From Zoogloea sp044344315 (GTDB lineage: Bacteria > Pseudomonadota > Gammaproteobacteria > Burkholderiales > Rhodocyclaceae), in assembly GCF_044344315.1 (NCBI RefSeq), contig NZ_JBIJDC010000003.1:1-64000 (forward strand): a stretch of DNA of 64,000 nt. The letters are read 5' to 3'. Shown here piece by piece: positions 8,476-17,798 of this stretch (position 1 is its first letter; each line of letters begins with the position of its first letter). Made by a program: the position numbers and the translations under genes. The notes beneath the pieces were generated by a model that saw only the letters and a list, made by a program, of their open reading frames with translations, was not told the DNA's origin and did not search any database.

Positions 8476-9480
8476 TCACACCAAAGCCTCATCGCTAAGA
8501 AGGCGCCGGGAATGGCTCCTGAAAAAATTGTGCCCGAGACGCAAGGAGAAGCGCAGTGCGTCTTTGTCCCAAGGAGTAAATCGGGGCAACTCGAATGAAC
8601 CGGATTCGGGCCCGGCAGAACCGTATGAGGTCGTAAACGCGGCCTCATAACCAAGCTCGCGGGCAATCCGGGCATGCACTGCAAGATAGTCCTGCTCAGG
8701 ACGTCCGTTGGGATAGGCAAAATAACGAGGCGCCCTGCCCAACAAGCGAGTCAGATGGGTCCGGTTATCGGCCATCTGCTGCCGGGCCTCGGCCTCCGAC
8801 AAGACGGCCAGAATAGGGTGATCCATCGTGTGTCCGCCGATCTCCATGCCCGCCGCCTGCAGTCCTTGGAGCTGCGCTGTCGTCAGCATCAGATCGTCGG
8901 GAATTCTGGCCCCGGTATCCCCTATCAACCGGGTGAGGGCCGTCCGCCGTCCTTCGGGGGTCAGGTACTTGAGCTTGGGCAATAGTGTCTCGGTGAGTCT
9001 GTGGCGCTCGGCTTCCGTAGCAACGGAGCAGACTCCGAGATCGAGCCAGCTCAAATCGAGGCGGTCACCACGGAAACTGCGGAGCGCTTCCCGAGCAACA
9101 TCGTTCCACATGATCCCACCGTCGAGGAATCCGCTGGCAACGAAAAAAGTCGCCTTGACACCATGCTTGATCAGGATGGGACAGGCAATGGTGTAGTTAT
9201 CCGCATAACCGTCGTCGAAGGTGATGGCCACCGATCGCGTAGGCAAGGTACCAGCGCGCAGCCGGGACAGTGCTTCGTCCATTGGCAGCACGTTGAAGAA
9301 ATGAACAAGGGTGCCGACCAGCGCATCAAAACGGGAAGCATGCATCTCGTCGGGCGACAGGGGATCTACCTCGGGAAGCACGCGATGGAAAATCAGCACC
9401 GTCAACCGCTTGCTGTTCCCCCCCAGCAAGGAACCCATCCCCTCAAGCGCAACTGACAATCCCTTTTTCATTGAAGCCAT
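8476..9480 (-). CDS. NodB-type polysaccharide deacetylase (second in cluster)
   Basis: 334 aa from ATG 9478-9480, chosen because AGAGG sits 5-6 bases before it; upstream in-frame starts lack this. The carbohydrate esterase 4 fold is shown by AITFDDGYADNY (catalytic base and metal Asp) and by GGHTMDHP (metal His pair), followed by a YPNG motif. It probably removes N-acetyl groups from the exopolysaccharide. It differs from the XrtA-type deacetylase at 20454 and has no obvious signal peptide. About 160 bp without features separates it from the AMP-ligase upstream. Confidence 0.85.
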   Translation of the reverse strand: MASMKKGLSVALEGMGSLLGGNSKRLTVLIFHRVLPEVDPLSPDEMHASRFDALVGTLVHFFNVLPMDEALSRLRAGTLPTRSVAITFDDGYADNYTIACPILIKHGVKATFFVASGFLDGGIMWNDVAREALRSFRGDRLDLSWLDLGVCSVATEAERHRLTETLLPKLKYLTPEGRRTALTRLIGDTGARIPDDLMLTTAQLQGLQAAGMEIGGHTMDHPILAVLSEAEARQQMADNRTHLTRLLGRAPRYFAYPNGRPEQDYLAVHARIARELGYEAAFTTSYGSAGPESGSFELPRFTPWDKDALRFSLRLGHNFFRSHSRRLLSDEALV

Positions 9481-9642
9481 CTGATCCTCTAGGCCCACGG
9501 CTGAGCCGCTGCCTGTTTGACACGAAATGTGAGTTGCCCTGAGTGAGCCGGAAAATTGAAAGGTGACGCGGTCAGATTACGGCCTCGGGGACCTGGCCAG
9601 GCAGCATCCCGCCAAGCCTCCAGACCTCCGACCGCAGCACTA

Positions 9643-10992
9643 TCAGCGCTTGACGTGGCTCACAACATACCGGTTCTTGCCAGACTTTTCACGCGGGATT
9701 TCAGGCACTTCGTTAATTTCAACCTGTACCGACTCACCCAGTCTGGCCGCAAAATCACGACGGATGCGTAGGCGCTCGCCATCACCGAAGCGGGAATCGA
9801 CGACCACCATCACTTCCGTGCGATCGAGGCTGTGCTGGATGATTTTGAAGCGTTGCACCCCCGGCAGGTCGCGCACGGTGTAGATGAGGGCGAGGGCATG
9901 GATGACCGTACCATCGGCCGCCACCACGAAGTCGGTGGTACGCCCCTGGACCTCGCTCAGCACCGGCAGCTTCACTCCGCAGCTGCATTCCTGGGTACCA
10001 AGCACGCCGACGTCACCCGTCCGATAGCGCACGAACGGGAAGCCTCGCGTCGCCGTGTGAGTCACCACGATCTCGCCGGCCTCCCCTGGCGCCACCGGAC
10101 GGCCCTCGGGATCAATCGTCTCGACGACGATGTCCTCCGCCGAAAGATGGAGGCTGCCATGGGAACACTGGTGCGCGATGAAACCGGCGTCGCGGGAGCC
10201 GTAACCGTTGGCCACCGGGCAGCCGAAGATCTCGGAAATGGACTTCTTCTGATGCTCGTAGAGCATCTCGGAAGTCACGAAAGCCACCTTGATCCCCAGA
10301 TCGTTCATGGGGATGCCCCACGAACGCGCCTTTTCGGCAATATGGGCAAAGGCTGAGGGATAGCCGAACAGCATGCGCGGGCGCAGGGAGCGAATGGTCG
10401 CGAGCATCTCGCGGACCTTGTCATCGGACATCTCGAAGGCCGGCAGCAACCAGGTGCGTAGCAGGCGATCCCGCACTGCCTTGACCCTGTCCTGGGCGCC
10501 CAGCTCAATGGGTGAGCCCCACAACACGACTTCCGGATCACCGATATCCACGTCCCACCAGCGGGTGGCACGCCACTTGGCGGCAATGTCGTGACTTTTG
10601 CGCTCCTTGCCGATGTAGAAGATCAGGGGCTCGCCACTCGAACCGCCGGTGTTGTAACGCATCAGCGCCACCGCGTTGTCGGCGCGCAGCGCATCCGCCT
10701 GCTCGCGGATCACCGGCTTGGTCATGAAGGGCAGGCGCTGCAGGTCTTCCACACCGCGGCACTGGCGCGGATCAAAGTTCAACTGACGGAACAAGTCCCG
10801 GAAATACGGTACGTGGGTTCCGATGTCGACCAGGAAGCTGCGCAGGCGCTCGGCCTGCAAGGCCAGAATCTCCTCCCGCGGCAGGTACTGGCTCTTCTCC
10901 AGCTCATGGAGACGCTCAACCGAGTTATGGGATTTCAGTTTCTCGTGGAGCGGAAAGATCACCCCCGAGCAGAGTCGCGTATACAGGCCCAT
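9643..10992 (-). CDS. PaaK-like adenylate-forming ligase in EPS cluster
   Basis: 449 aa from ATG 10990-10992, which leaves a 5-bp gap after the glycosyltransferase. It belongs to the phenylacetate-CoA ligase-like AMP-forming enzymes often found in capsule and EPS loci (CapK type). The ATP loop is TGGSSG at residues 115-120, FVRYRTGDVG is the adenylate core, and a Cys pair (ECSCG) follows. Such enzymes activate a carboxylic acid as acyl-AMP. In this setting the product may be moved to a sugar amine, possibly one exposed by the neighbouring deacetylases. The substrate is unknown. Confidence 0.8.
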   Translation of the reverse strand: MGLYTRLCSGVIFPLHEKLKSHNSVERLHELEKSQYLPREEILALQAERLRSFLVDIGTHVPYFRDLFRQLNFDPRQCRGVEDLQRLPFMTKPVIREQADALRADNAVALMRYNTGGSSGEPLIFYIGKERKSHDIAAKWRATRWWDVDIGDPEVVLWGSPIELGAQDRVKAVRDRLLRTWLLPAFEMSDDKVREMLATIRSLRPRMLFGYPSAFAHIAEKARSWGIPMNDLGIKVAFVTSEMLYEHQKKSISEIFGCPVANGYGSRDAGFIAHQCSHGSLHLSAEDIVVETIDPEGRPVAPGEAGEIVVTHTATRGFPFVRYRTGDVGVLGTQECSCGVKLPVLSEVQGRTTDFVVAADGTVIHALALIYTVRDLPGVQRFKIIQHSLDRTEVMVVVDSRFGDGERLRIRRDFAARLGESVQVEINEVPEIPREKSGKNRYVVSHVKR

Positions 10993-10997
10993 TTTGA

Positions 10998-12095
10998 CTA
11001 ATCCTTGGCAGGCATGGCCGCACGGTAAGCCGAGAGCCATTTCTCGCGGATAACCGGCCATGCGTACTGTTTGACTTCCTCGCTGGCGGCGGCGGACAGC
11101 CGCTGCGCCTTGTCCTGGTCGAGAAGCAGTTCGATCATCGCCTCGGCCATGCGCTCGGGCGCCCGCGCCGGAATGAGCAATGCGGTGCGCTCATGCTCGG
11201 CAATGAAGGGCACCCCGCCCACATCGGTGGACACCACCGGCACCCCACTGGCAAAGGCTTCGAGTATGGAGATCGGCATGTTGTCGACGGTGCTCGGATT
11301 GAGCATCAGGTCGGCCGAGGCGTAGAGGGCGGGTATCTTTTCATTGTCGATGCGACCCGCGAAGGTCACGGCACCGGCAATCCCCAAGTCCCTGGCCATG
11401 TTCTCCAGGTTCTGACGTTCCGGACCACTGCCGGCCACCGTCAGGGTCGCCGCGGGAATCCGCTTCAGCACCCGGGCGAAGGCGGAAAGGACGGTAGGGA
11501 TGTCGTAGATGGGCTCCAGGTTGCGGGTCACCACCACATGGGGCGCATTCGCTTTTCCGACCGAACGCGGCACGGCAAAACGCTGCAGGTTGATGATGTT
11601 GGGAACGATCCGGGAATCAAACCCGAAACGCCGGAACACGCCTTCGAGAAAGGCCGATGGCACCACCAGCCCGCTGGCACTGCCCAGGGTGCGATGAACA
11701 AAGCGCGGCGCGGCAGCAAAAAAGGGCTCGGCCTCACCCCCCCGATAATTGACGATCACCGGCGTGCCGCGGAGACGCGCAATCCAGATCGCCGGCGCCG
11801 AAAAGAGGTGCCAGGACCACCCCGAGTTGGCCAGCACATGCATCACGTCACTCCGGCCACTGGCCCGCCAGAGCGCAAAGAGATACGGTACAAGACGGGC
11901 AAATGCCCGCAGCACGGGCACACGCCCTACAAAGGCAGGGCTGTAGGGCGCATTGGTGCGCACCAGTTCAACCTGCGCGCCCTCTCCTTCGAGCAATCCA
12001 AGCAGTTGCTTGCACTGGTTGGCCATCCCCCCGGAAGGCGGAGGGAGCGGGCCGACTATCGTCAGGCGCAAGCCCGAATACTGATCACCATCCAT
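10998..12095 (-). CDS. GT4-family glycosyltransferase
   Basis: 365 aa, GT-B fold. The N-terminus carries the glycine-rich GPLPPPSGGMANQ loop and the C-terminal domain the GT4 signature NPSTVDNMPISILEAFASGVPVVSTDVGG, including the E-x7-E motif that binds the nucleotide sugar. It is predicted to be cytoplasmic and to add one sugar to the lipid-linked repeat unit. The ATG at 12093-12095 lies 77 bp after the Stp1-like gene, and the AMP-ligase follows 5 bp later. Donor and acceptor sugars cannot be read from sequence. Confidence 0.85.
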   Translation of the reverse strand: MDGDQYSGLRLTIVGPLPPPSGGMANQCKQLLGLLEGEGAQVELVRTNAPYSPAFVGRVPVLRAFARLVPYLFALWRASGRSDVMHVLANSGWSWHLFSAPAIWIARLRGTPVIVNYRGGEAEPFFAAAPRFVHRTLGSASGLVVPSAFLEGVFRRFGFDSRIVPNIINLQRFAVPRSVGKANAPHVVVTRNLEPIYDIPTVLSAFARVLKRIPAATLTVAGSGPERQNLENMARDLGIAGAVTFAGRIDNEKIPALYASADLMLNPSTVDNMPISILEAFASGVPVVSTDVGGVPFIAEHERTALLIPARAPERMAEAMIELLLDQDKAQRLSAAASEEVKQYAWPVIREKWLSAYRAAMPAKD

Positions 12096-12172
12096 TGCGG
12101 TCTTTCATTGAGTGCGACAAAGGCCGGTCACGGCGCACCTCTGGGCACCCGCTGCATCGACCGCCCGCGAGT

Positions 12173-13378
12173 TTAGCCCTGCCGTTTGCCAAAGCGTGTG
12201 ATGCATCGCTCAATGACACCATCAAGACGCCCCATGGCCCGCAGCCAGGTGTGGTGGGTGAGCATTCTTTCGCGCCCGGCAAGGCTCAAACGCTGCCGTT
12301 CGACCGGGTTGGAGAGAATGCGCATGATGGCGCGGGCGTAATCGGCAGGCGTATCAGCCACCAGAAAATGCGCCTCGTCCTGGGCATCCACGCCACCGGC
12401 TGCGATGGAGCTGGTGACCACCGGAACTCCCATGGCCATGGCCTCGAGAATCTTGTTCTGGGTGCCCCGGGCGATATTGAGCGGGGCGATGGTCAGCGCC
12501 GAGCGCCACACATAGGGGCGCACATCCGGCACGGAACCGGTCACCGTCACCCCGGGCAGCTCAGCCAGCTTGCGCACACCGGGAGAGGGCTCGGCCCCGA
12601 CAATGATCAGGTGAATATCAGGCCGGACCGCCCGCAAGAGCGGCAGGGTGTCCTGACAGAAGGTGGTCATGCACTCTTCGTTCGGGTAGTAATCCATGCG
12701 GCCGATGAAACTGATGGTGCTTTCCTCGTAGGGCTCGGCCGAGGGTGAGAAGAACTCCGTATCCACACCGTTCGGAAACCAGTCGGAAAGCACCCCGGTT
12801 CCAAAACTGTCGAGGGTCTGCTGCTCCGCCACGGTGGCCACCGCCCCCAGATCAAACTTGCGGGCGATGCGCTTCTCGGCCGACAGGATCTTCTGCCCCT
12901 CCAGCCAATAGCCCGCCGACACCGGAAAGCGTTTGTAGCGCACGTACTCCAGCCACTTCTGGGAATCCATGTCGCAGTAATCGAGCAGCTTGGGGATATG
13001 GGTCACGTCCTCAACGTAGCGGGCCACCGACGAGCAATGCACGATGATCAGATCCCACTGGCGATCCTTCAGCAAGCCGTTGATACGCCGCTGCAGTTCC
13101 GGGGAATAGAAGTAGGCCTCCGACGCTGAACCCAACGTGGGCAGGCTGACCACCATCCGCAGCACCTGGACCGGCGCCTTCACGGTGGCCATTTCGAAAC
13201 CAGCACAGAAAGGCGCGATCCCCCTGCCCTCCTCCACTTCGTCCTGGGACCGCGCCAGGGAACACACGGTCACCTTGTGCCCCTGTTCCGACAGGTGGCG
13301 GATCATGTGAAAGGCACGAACCTTGGCCCCGCCGACCGGCGGGTAGGGGAAACGATGGCAAATGAATAGTATGTTCAT
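12173..13378 (-). CDS. Stp1-type exosortase A-associated sugar transferase
   Basis: 401 aa from ATG 13376-13378. The longer GTG start at 13405 was set aside because family members begin at the MNILFICHRFPYPP segment. It matches the TIGR03087 sugar transferases found only with PEP-CTERM/exosortase A loci: GGAKVRAFHMIRHL, LLDYCDMDSQKW, FPNGVD, and the GT4-like EAMAMGVPVV. Predicted cytoplasmic EPS glycosyltransferase. It follows the Daro_2409-type enzyme by about 90 bp. The family is convincing; the sugar is unknown. Confidence 0.85.
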   Translation of the reverse strand: MNILFICHRFPYPPVGGAKVRAFHMIRHLSEQGHKVTVCSLARSQDEVEEGRGIAPFCAGFEMATVKAPVQVLRMVVSLPTLGSASEAYFYSPELQRRINGLLKDRQWDLIIVHCSSVARYVEDVTHIPKLLDYCDMDSQKWLEYVRYKRFPVSAGYWLEGQKILSAEKRIARKFDLGAVATVAEQQTLDSFGTGVLSDWFPNGVDTEFFSPSAEPYEESTISFIGRMDYYPNEECMTTFCQDTLPLLRAVRPDIHLIIVGAEPSPGVRKLAELPGVTVTGSVPDVRPYVWRSALTIAPLNIARGTQNKILEAMAMGVPVVTSSIAAGGVDAQDEAHFLVADTPADYARAIMRILSNPVERQRLSLAGRERMLTHHTWLRAMGRLDGVIERCITRFGKRQG

Positions 13379-13465
13379 GTGGGGTATGACTTCTCCGGAG
13401 GCCACACGAATGGCGCGGCGGGAGCAGACGACAGGATTCTGGCCACGCGGTGGTGGCCAGCTCCT

Positions 13466-14674
13466 TCAGCGGGACAGCGAGCGGCCGTAAGCGGCCAGGG
13501 CACGACCGTAAACGTCCTGGTAGCGCTCGACGCTACCCTTCCAGGTGCGTTCAACCTCTACGAAGTAGCGCGCCTGAGTTCTGATCCGCGGCCACAGTTC
13601 GCGCTTGTCGAGCACCTCGCCAATGGCAGCGGCCAGGGCCTGCTCGTCGCCGGCCCGGAACAGGAAACCGGTCTCCCCGTGACGCACGAGTTCCTTGTGC
13701 CCCCCCACATCGGACGCCACGAACATGCGCCCCTGGGCCATGGCCTCGAGGGGCTTGAGGGGCGTTACCAGTTCAGTCAGGCGGATGGGAATACGCGGGT
13801 AGGCCAGCACATCGATCAGGTCGTAGTAGTTCTGCACTTCGGCATGGGGCACACGCCCCGTAAACACCACCTTGTCGGCGATGCCGAGCGCTGCGACCTG
13901 CGCCTTGAGATTGGCCTCCTGGGGGCCGCCGCCCACCAGCAGAACCCGCAGGTCGGAGCGTTGCTTGAGCAGGTGCGCTGACGCGCCGACCAGAAGGTCC
14001 AGGCCCTCGTACCCGTAAAACGAGCCGACAAACCCCACCACCGTCTTGCCTTCAAGGCCGAGACGCTTGCGCAGCACCGGATCCGCGTCACCACGCAACT
14101 GGAAAGAGTCCACGTCAACGGCATTGGGAATCACCGTGATCTTGTCCATGGAGATGCCACGCTCGGCGATGTCCTTGCGCAGGCCCTCGCAAATCGTGGT
14201 GACCTGATCGGCGCGCCGCAGGGCGTAGGTTTCCATGGCACGGGTCACGCGATAACGCACGCTACCTTCGGTGGTGGTGCCATGGTCGACTGCAGCGTCC
14301 TCCCAGAAGGCCCGCACCTCATAGACCACGGGAATGCGGTGCTGCTTGCCCACGCGAAGGGCCGGCAGCGCATTGAGCACGGGGGAATGGGCATGCAGCA
14401 CGTCAGGACGAAGCTCGCGTACAAGCTCGTCGAGACGCTTGGCTGTCAGACGCATCTGACTGATCAGGCCTTCGTCACCACGATTGGGCGTTCGGTGAAA
14501 CTCCCAGCCCTCGGCCTGATCCGACCCGCCATTGCTGGGCCCCTGCTTGGGCGTGGTCAGGTGAAAGGTCTCCCAACCGCGTAAGCGCTGCTGTTTGAGG
14601 ATGGATGCAGTGCGAAAGGTATACCCGCTATGCAGCGGCAGGGAGTGGTCGAGAATATGGAGGACGCGGGTCAT
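13466..14674 (-). CDS. Exosortase A-associated glycosyltransferase, Daro_2409 type
   Basis: 402 aa. The start MTRVLHILDHSLPLHSGY and the general layout match TIGR04063, glycosyltransferases restricted to exosortase A clusters of Rhodocyclales-like bacteria. GT-B domains: acceptor side residues 1-190, nucleotide-sugar side 200-380, with GFVGSFYGYEGLD and PLKPLEAMAQGR. The ATG overlaps the amidotransferase stop by 4 bp (ATGA), so the two are translationally coupled. Confidence 0.87.
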   Translation of the reverse strand: MTRVLHILDHSLPLHSGYTFRTASILKQQRLRGWETFHLTTPKQGPSNGGSDQAEGWEFHRTPNRGDEGLISQMRLTAKRLDELVRELRPDVLHAHSPVLNALPALRVGKQHRIPVVYEVRAFWEDAAVDHGTTTEGSVRYRVTRAMETYALRRADQVTTICEGLRKDIAERGISMDKITVIPNAVDVDSFQLRGDADPVLRKRLGLEGKTVVGFVGSFYGYEGLDLLVGASAHLLKQRSDLRVLLVGGGPQEANLKAQVAALGIADKVVFTGRVPHAEVQNYYDLIDVLAYPRIPIRLTELVTPLKPLEAMAQGRMFVASDVGGHKELVRHGETGFLFRAGDEQALAAAIGEVLDKRELWPRIRTQARYFVEVERTWKGSVERYQDVYGRALAAYGRSLSR

Positions 14675-16596
14675 GCCGCCCTCCCGCCAAGGACGGGCAT
14701 GGCGTTCTTCATGCTGTTGCGGACAAAGGCTTCAAACATCAGGATGGTCCAGATCGTGGAGCTGTAATCGCGGGCACCGGACTGGTGGGCCTCGACGACG
14801 TGACGCAGGTATTTTTCGTTGAAAAGCCCAGTTTCACGAAGCACGTCGCCAAACAACGCCTTCTGCACCCGCTCCTTGAGTGGCCCGCGGAACCAGCGGG
14901 CCAGGGGTACGGCAAAACCCATCTTGGGACGATAGAGCACGTCGTTCGGGAGCATCGGCTCCATGGCCTTCTTGAAAATGTACTTGCCTTCCTGCCCCTT
15001 GATCTTGAGATGGGTGGGCAGGCTGGCGAGCCATTCGACAAGGGGGTGATCCATCAGGGGCTCACGCACCTCGAGGGAATGGGCCATGCTGGCCCGGTCG
15101 ACCTTGGTATTGATGTCGCCCACCAGGTAGGTCTTGATATCCAGATACTGGACAAGCGCCAGGGCGTCGTCGGTACCCGCATTGGCGGCATGGCGCCGGA
15201 AGACTTCCAGGGCGTTGTACCCCCCCAACTGCTTGCGGAACGAGGGCGAAAAGAGCTGACGTCGCATGTCGTCCCGCAGGATGGAGACAGAATGGAAGTA
15301 GGCCTGCACCGAATCGCGGGCCAACGCCTGGAAGGTCGTCTTGGCACGGAACACGCGCGGCGCCCAATCGGCCTTCGGATAAAGATGGCCGAGCAGGCCA
15401 AAGACTGGCTTGCGCACGGCATGGGGAAGACCGCTGCGCATCTTCTCTTCCATCATGTGGAAGCGATAGCGGCGGTAACCCCCCATGTTCTCGTCGCCAC
15501 CATCACCAGACAGGGCCACCGTGACGTGCTTGCGGGCCAGCTGACAGACCCGGTAGGTCGGGATGGCAGAGCTGTCGGCATAGGGCTCGTCGTAAAGGGC
15601 TGCCAGAGTATCGATAAGGTCGAAGTCATCGGACTGGACCATCTCGACCCGGTGATTGGTCTTGTAGCGGTCGGCCACCATCTGGGCAAAGGCCGATTCG
15701 TTGAAGGCCGGATCGTCAAAGGCGATGGAGCAGGTGTTCACCGGCTCATCCGACAGACCGGCCATGGTAGCCACCACAGCGCTGGAGTCCACGCCACCCG
15801 ACAGGAAAGCCCCCAGGGGGACTTCGGCCACCATGCGCAGGCGCACCGACTCGCGCAGACGCTCGACCATCTCGGCCTGGGCGTCCGCCAGGGACATCTT
15901 GTTGTCCAGGGTGAAGCGCACGTCCCAATAAGGCTTGGGCTCGGGAACAGGCTGGCCGTGACGAATGCTCAGGGAGAAGCCGGGCTCGAGCTTGCGGGCA
16001 CCCGCAAAGATGGTTCGCGGCTCTGCCACATAACCGAGGGCAAAGTACTCTTCGACCGCCAGGGGGTCCATACTGCGATCGAGGCCGGGATGCTGCATCA
16101 GCACCTTGAGCTCCGATCCGAACATCAGGGTGCCGTCGTTCAGGATCGCGTAATACATGGGCTTGACACCCATCCGATCGCGCGCCATGAAGAAGGTCTG
16201 GCGATTGCGGTCCCACAGGGCGAAGGCAAACATGCCGCGGAAACGCTGGACGCATGCCTCGCCCCACGACTCCCAGGCATGTACGATCACTTCGGTGTCG
16301 CTGCGGGTGTGGAAACGGTGACCAAGAGCGGTGAGCTCGGGGATCAACTCCTGGAAGTTGTAGATCTCCCCGTTGAAGACTACCACCACCGACTCGTCCT
16401 CGTTGAATAACGGCTGCTGCCCGCTGGAGATGTCGATGATCGAAAGGCGGCGGTGCGCCAAGGCAACACCCGGCTCAAAGTGGTAGCCGCTCTCGTCCGG
16501 GCCCCGGTGAAGCTGGATGTCGTTCATGCGCTGCATGAGCTCGCGCGGGAACGTCTGTTTCGCTCGTGTATCGAAAAGTCCGGCAATGCCGCACAT
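14671..16596 (-). CDS. Exosortase A-associated asparagine synthase-like amidotransferase
   Basis: 641 aa, full length, resembling TIGR03108 (exosortase A system-associated amidotransferase 1). The N-terminal glutaminase domain starts MCGIAGLF with nucleophile Cys2 and has RRLSIID and NGEIYN. The C-terminal synthetase domain has the PP-loop SGGVDSSA. It releases ammonia from glutamine and transfers it to an adenylated carboxylate. In EPS loci the target is thought to be a sugar carboxylate rather than aspartate. It lies 38 bp after the Stp2-like gene and overlaps the next gene by 4 bp. Confidence 0.9.
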   Translation of the reverse strand: MCGIAGLFDTRAKQTFPRELMQRMNDIQLHRGPDESGYHFEPGVALAHRRLSIIDISSGQQPLFNEDESVVVVFNGEIYNFQELIPELTALGHRFHTRSDTEVIVHAWESWGEACVQRFRGMFAFALWDRNRQTFFMARDRMGVKPMYYAILNDGTLMFGSELKVLMQHPGLDRSMDPLAVEEYFALGYVAEPRTIFAGARKLEPGFSLSIRHGQPVPEPKPYWDVRFTLDNKMSLADAQAEMVERLRESVRLRMVAEVPLGAFLSGGVDSSAVVATMAGLSDEPVNTCSIAFDDPAFNESAFAQMVADRYKTNHRVEMVQSDDFDLIDTLAALYDEPYADSSAIPTYRVCQLARKHVTVALSGDGGDENMGGYRRYRFHMMEEKMRSGLPHAVRKPVFGLLGHLYPKADWAPRVFRAKTTFQALARDSVQAYFHSVSILRDDMRRQLFSPSFRKQLGGYNALEVFRRHAANAGTDDALALVQYLDIKTYLVGDINTKVDRASMAHSLEVREPLMDHPLVEWLASLPTHLKIKGQEGKYIFKKAMEPMLPNDVLYRPKMGFAVPLARWFRGPLKERVQKALFGDVLRETGLFNEKYLRHVVEAHQSGARDYSSTIWTILMFEAFVRNSMKNAMPVLGGRAA

Positions 16597-16634
16597 AGTT
16601 CCTAACCTTTATTCCGTCGCCTTGCCCGGGCAAG

Positions 16635-17798
16635 TCAATTTGAAAGTCCCGACAGGGATTGATACAAACCCGCGTACTGTCCCACCATGCCATCGAGGCT
16701 GAAGCATGCCTCGACACGCAGACGCCCCGCCCTGCCCTGCTCAACAGCGAGTTCTGGCCGGGAGACATAGCGCTCGAGGGCGTCGGCCAGCAAGGCCGGA
16801 TCCTGCGGTGGCACCAGCATACCGGTCACACCCTCATCGACAAGCTCGCCGTTGCCACCCACCGCCGTAGCCACTACCGGCAAGCCACCGGCCATGGCCT
16901 CTAGAATGGTGTTTGAGATTCCCTCCGCCTGAGAGGGAAGCACGAAACAGTCGAGGCCCCGCATGACATTCGGCACATCCCCACGCTCACCAGCCAGCCA
17001 GATGTGATCCTGAACACACTCCCGCGCAATCTCGGCTTCCAGGGCAGCCCGCATCGGTCCATCTCCTGCCAGTACCAGACGTGTGCGGACAGCCAGATCG
17101 GGCCGCCGCCGAATGAGCAGCACAAAAGCGCGCAGCAGATTCATCTGATCCTTCACTGCCTGCAAACGCCCTACCGTACCCAGCACGTAGTACGCCGGAT
17201 CATTGAACGGCGACCCATCGATGGGCAACCGCTGCGGCCCGCGTGCCTCGAAACGTGACAGGTCCACCCCGTTGCAGATTCGTGTCACCCGCTTCTCCGG
17301 GACCCCGATTGCTTCGCGCAGGTAAGCCTTGAGGTGTCCCGAAAGCGCGATGTAGTGGGTCACGAAGGGGCGATGGAGTCGTCGGATCAGCCGATACTTG
17401 GGATTGGTCCCATCCGGATCGGTGACGTCCCAACCATGCTCGCCGTGAATGCGCACCGGAACACCTGCCAGCCAGGCTGGCAGGGTTGTTTCAAGAGCAG
17501 CGAGATTCCGGGTATGGACGACATCCGGGCTATACTTGCGAAACAGACGGTAGAGCGCCGGAAACAGTTTGACGCTATGCCCCGGAGATTTGTGCAATGC
17601 CACAAATTCTACATCCGGGCGGGTCACGCGGGCGCAGAACACAGGGTCACATTTTGTCAGAGCGACCACCACATGCCGAAAACGTCGCGCGTCAAGGCGA
17701 TTGATGAGATTGACGACACCGTTCTCCAGCCCGCCAACGGCAAAGCTGAACACCACGTGCATCACCAGCAGACGCTGATCCTTGTCCGCCAAACTCAT
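16635..17798 (-). CDS. Stp2-type exosortase A-associated sugar transferase
   Basis: 387 aa, matching the TIGR03088 family. Visible motifs are HVVFSFAVGGLENGVVNL, RIHGEHGWDV and the GT4 block PSQAEGISNTILEAMAGGLPVVAT. Predicted cytoplasmic glycosyltransferase for EPS repeat-unit assembly. The ATG overlaps the exosortase stop by 4 bp (ATGA). Confidence 0.88.
   Translation of the reverse strand: MSLADKDQRLLVMHVVFSFAVGGLENGVVNLINRLDARRFRHVVVALTKCDPVFCARVTRPDVEFVALHKSPGHSVKLFPALYRLFRKYSPDVVHTRNLAALETTLPAWLAGVPVRIHGEHGWDVTDPDGTNPKYRLIRRLHRPFVTHYIALSGHLKAYLREAIGVPEKRVTRICNGVDLSRFEARGPQRLPIDGSPFNDPAYYVLGTVGRLQAVKDQMNLLRAFVLLIRRRPDLAVRTRLVLAGDGPMRAALEAEIARECVQDHIWLAGERGDVPNVMRGLDCFVLPSQAEGISNTILEAMAGGLPVVATAVGGNGELVDEGVTGMLVPPQDPALLADALERYVSRPELAVEQGRAGRLRVEACFSLDGMVGQYAGLYQSLSGLSN

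Noticed and set aside
9481..9642. Possible small gene or RNA between the deacetylase and the AMP-ligase
   Set aside because: No ribosome site with a sensible frame, no strong hairpin and no promoter pair seen.
14605..16410. A 601-codon plus-strand open frame
   Set aside because: Antisense to the amidotransferase; composition (His, Gly, Gln rich) is typical of shadow frames.
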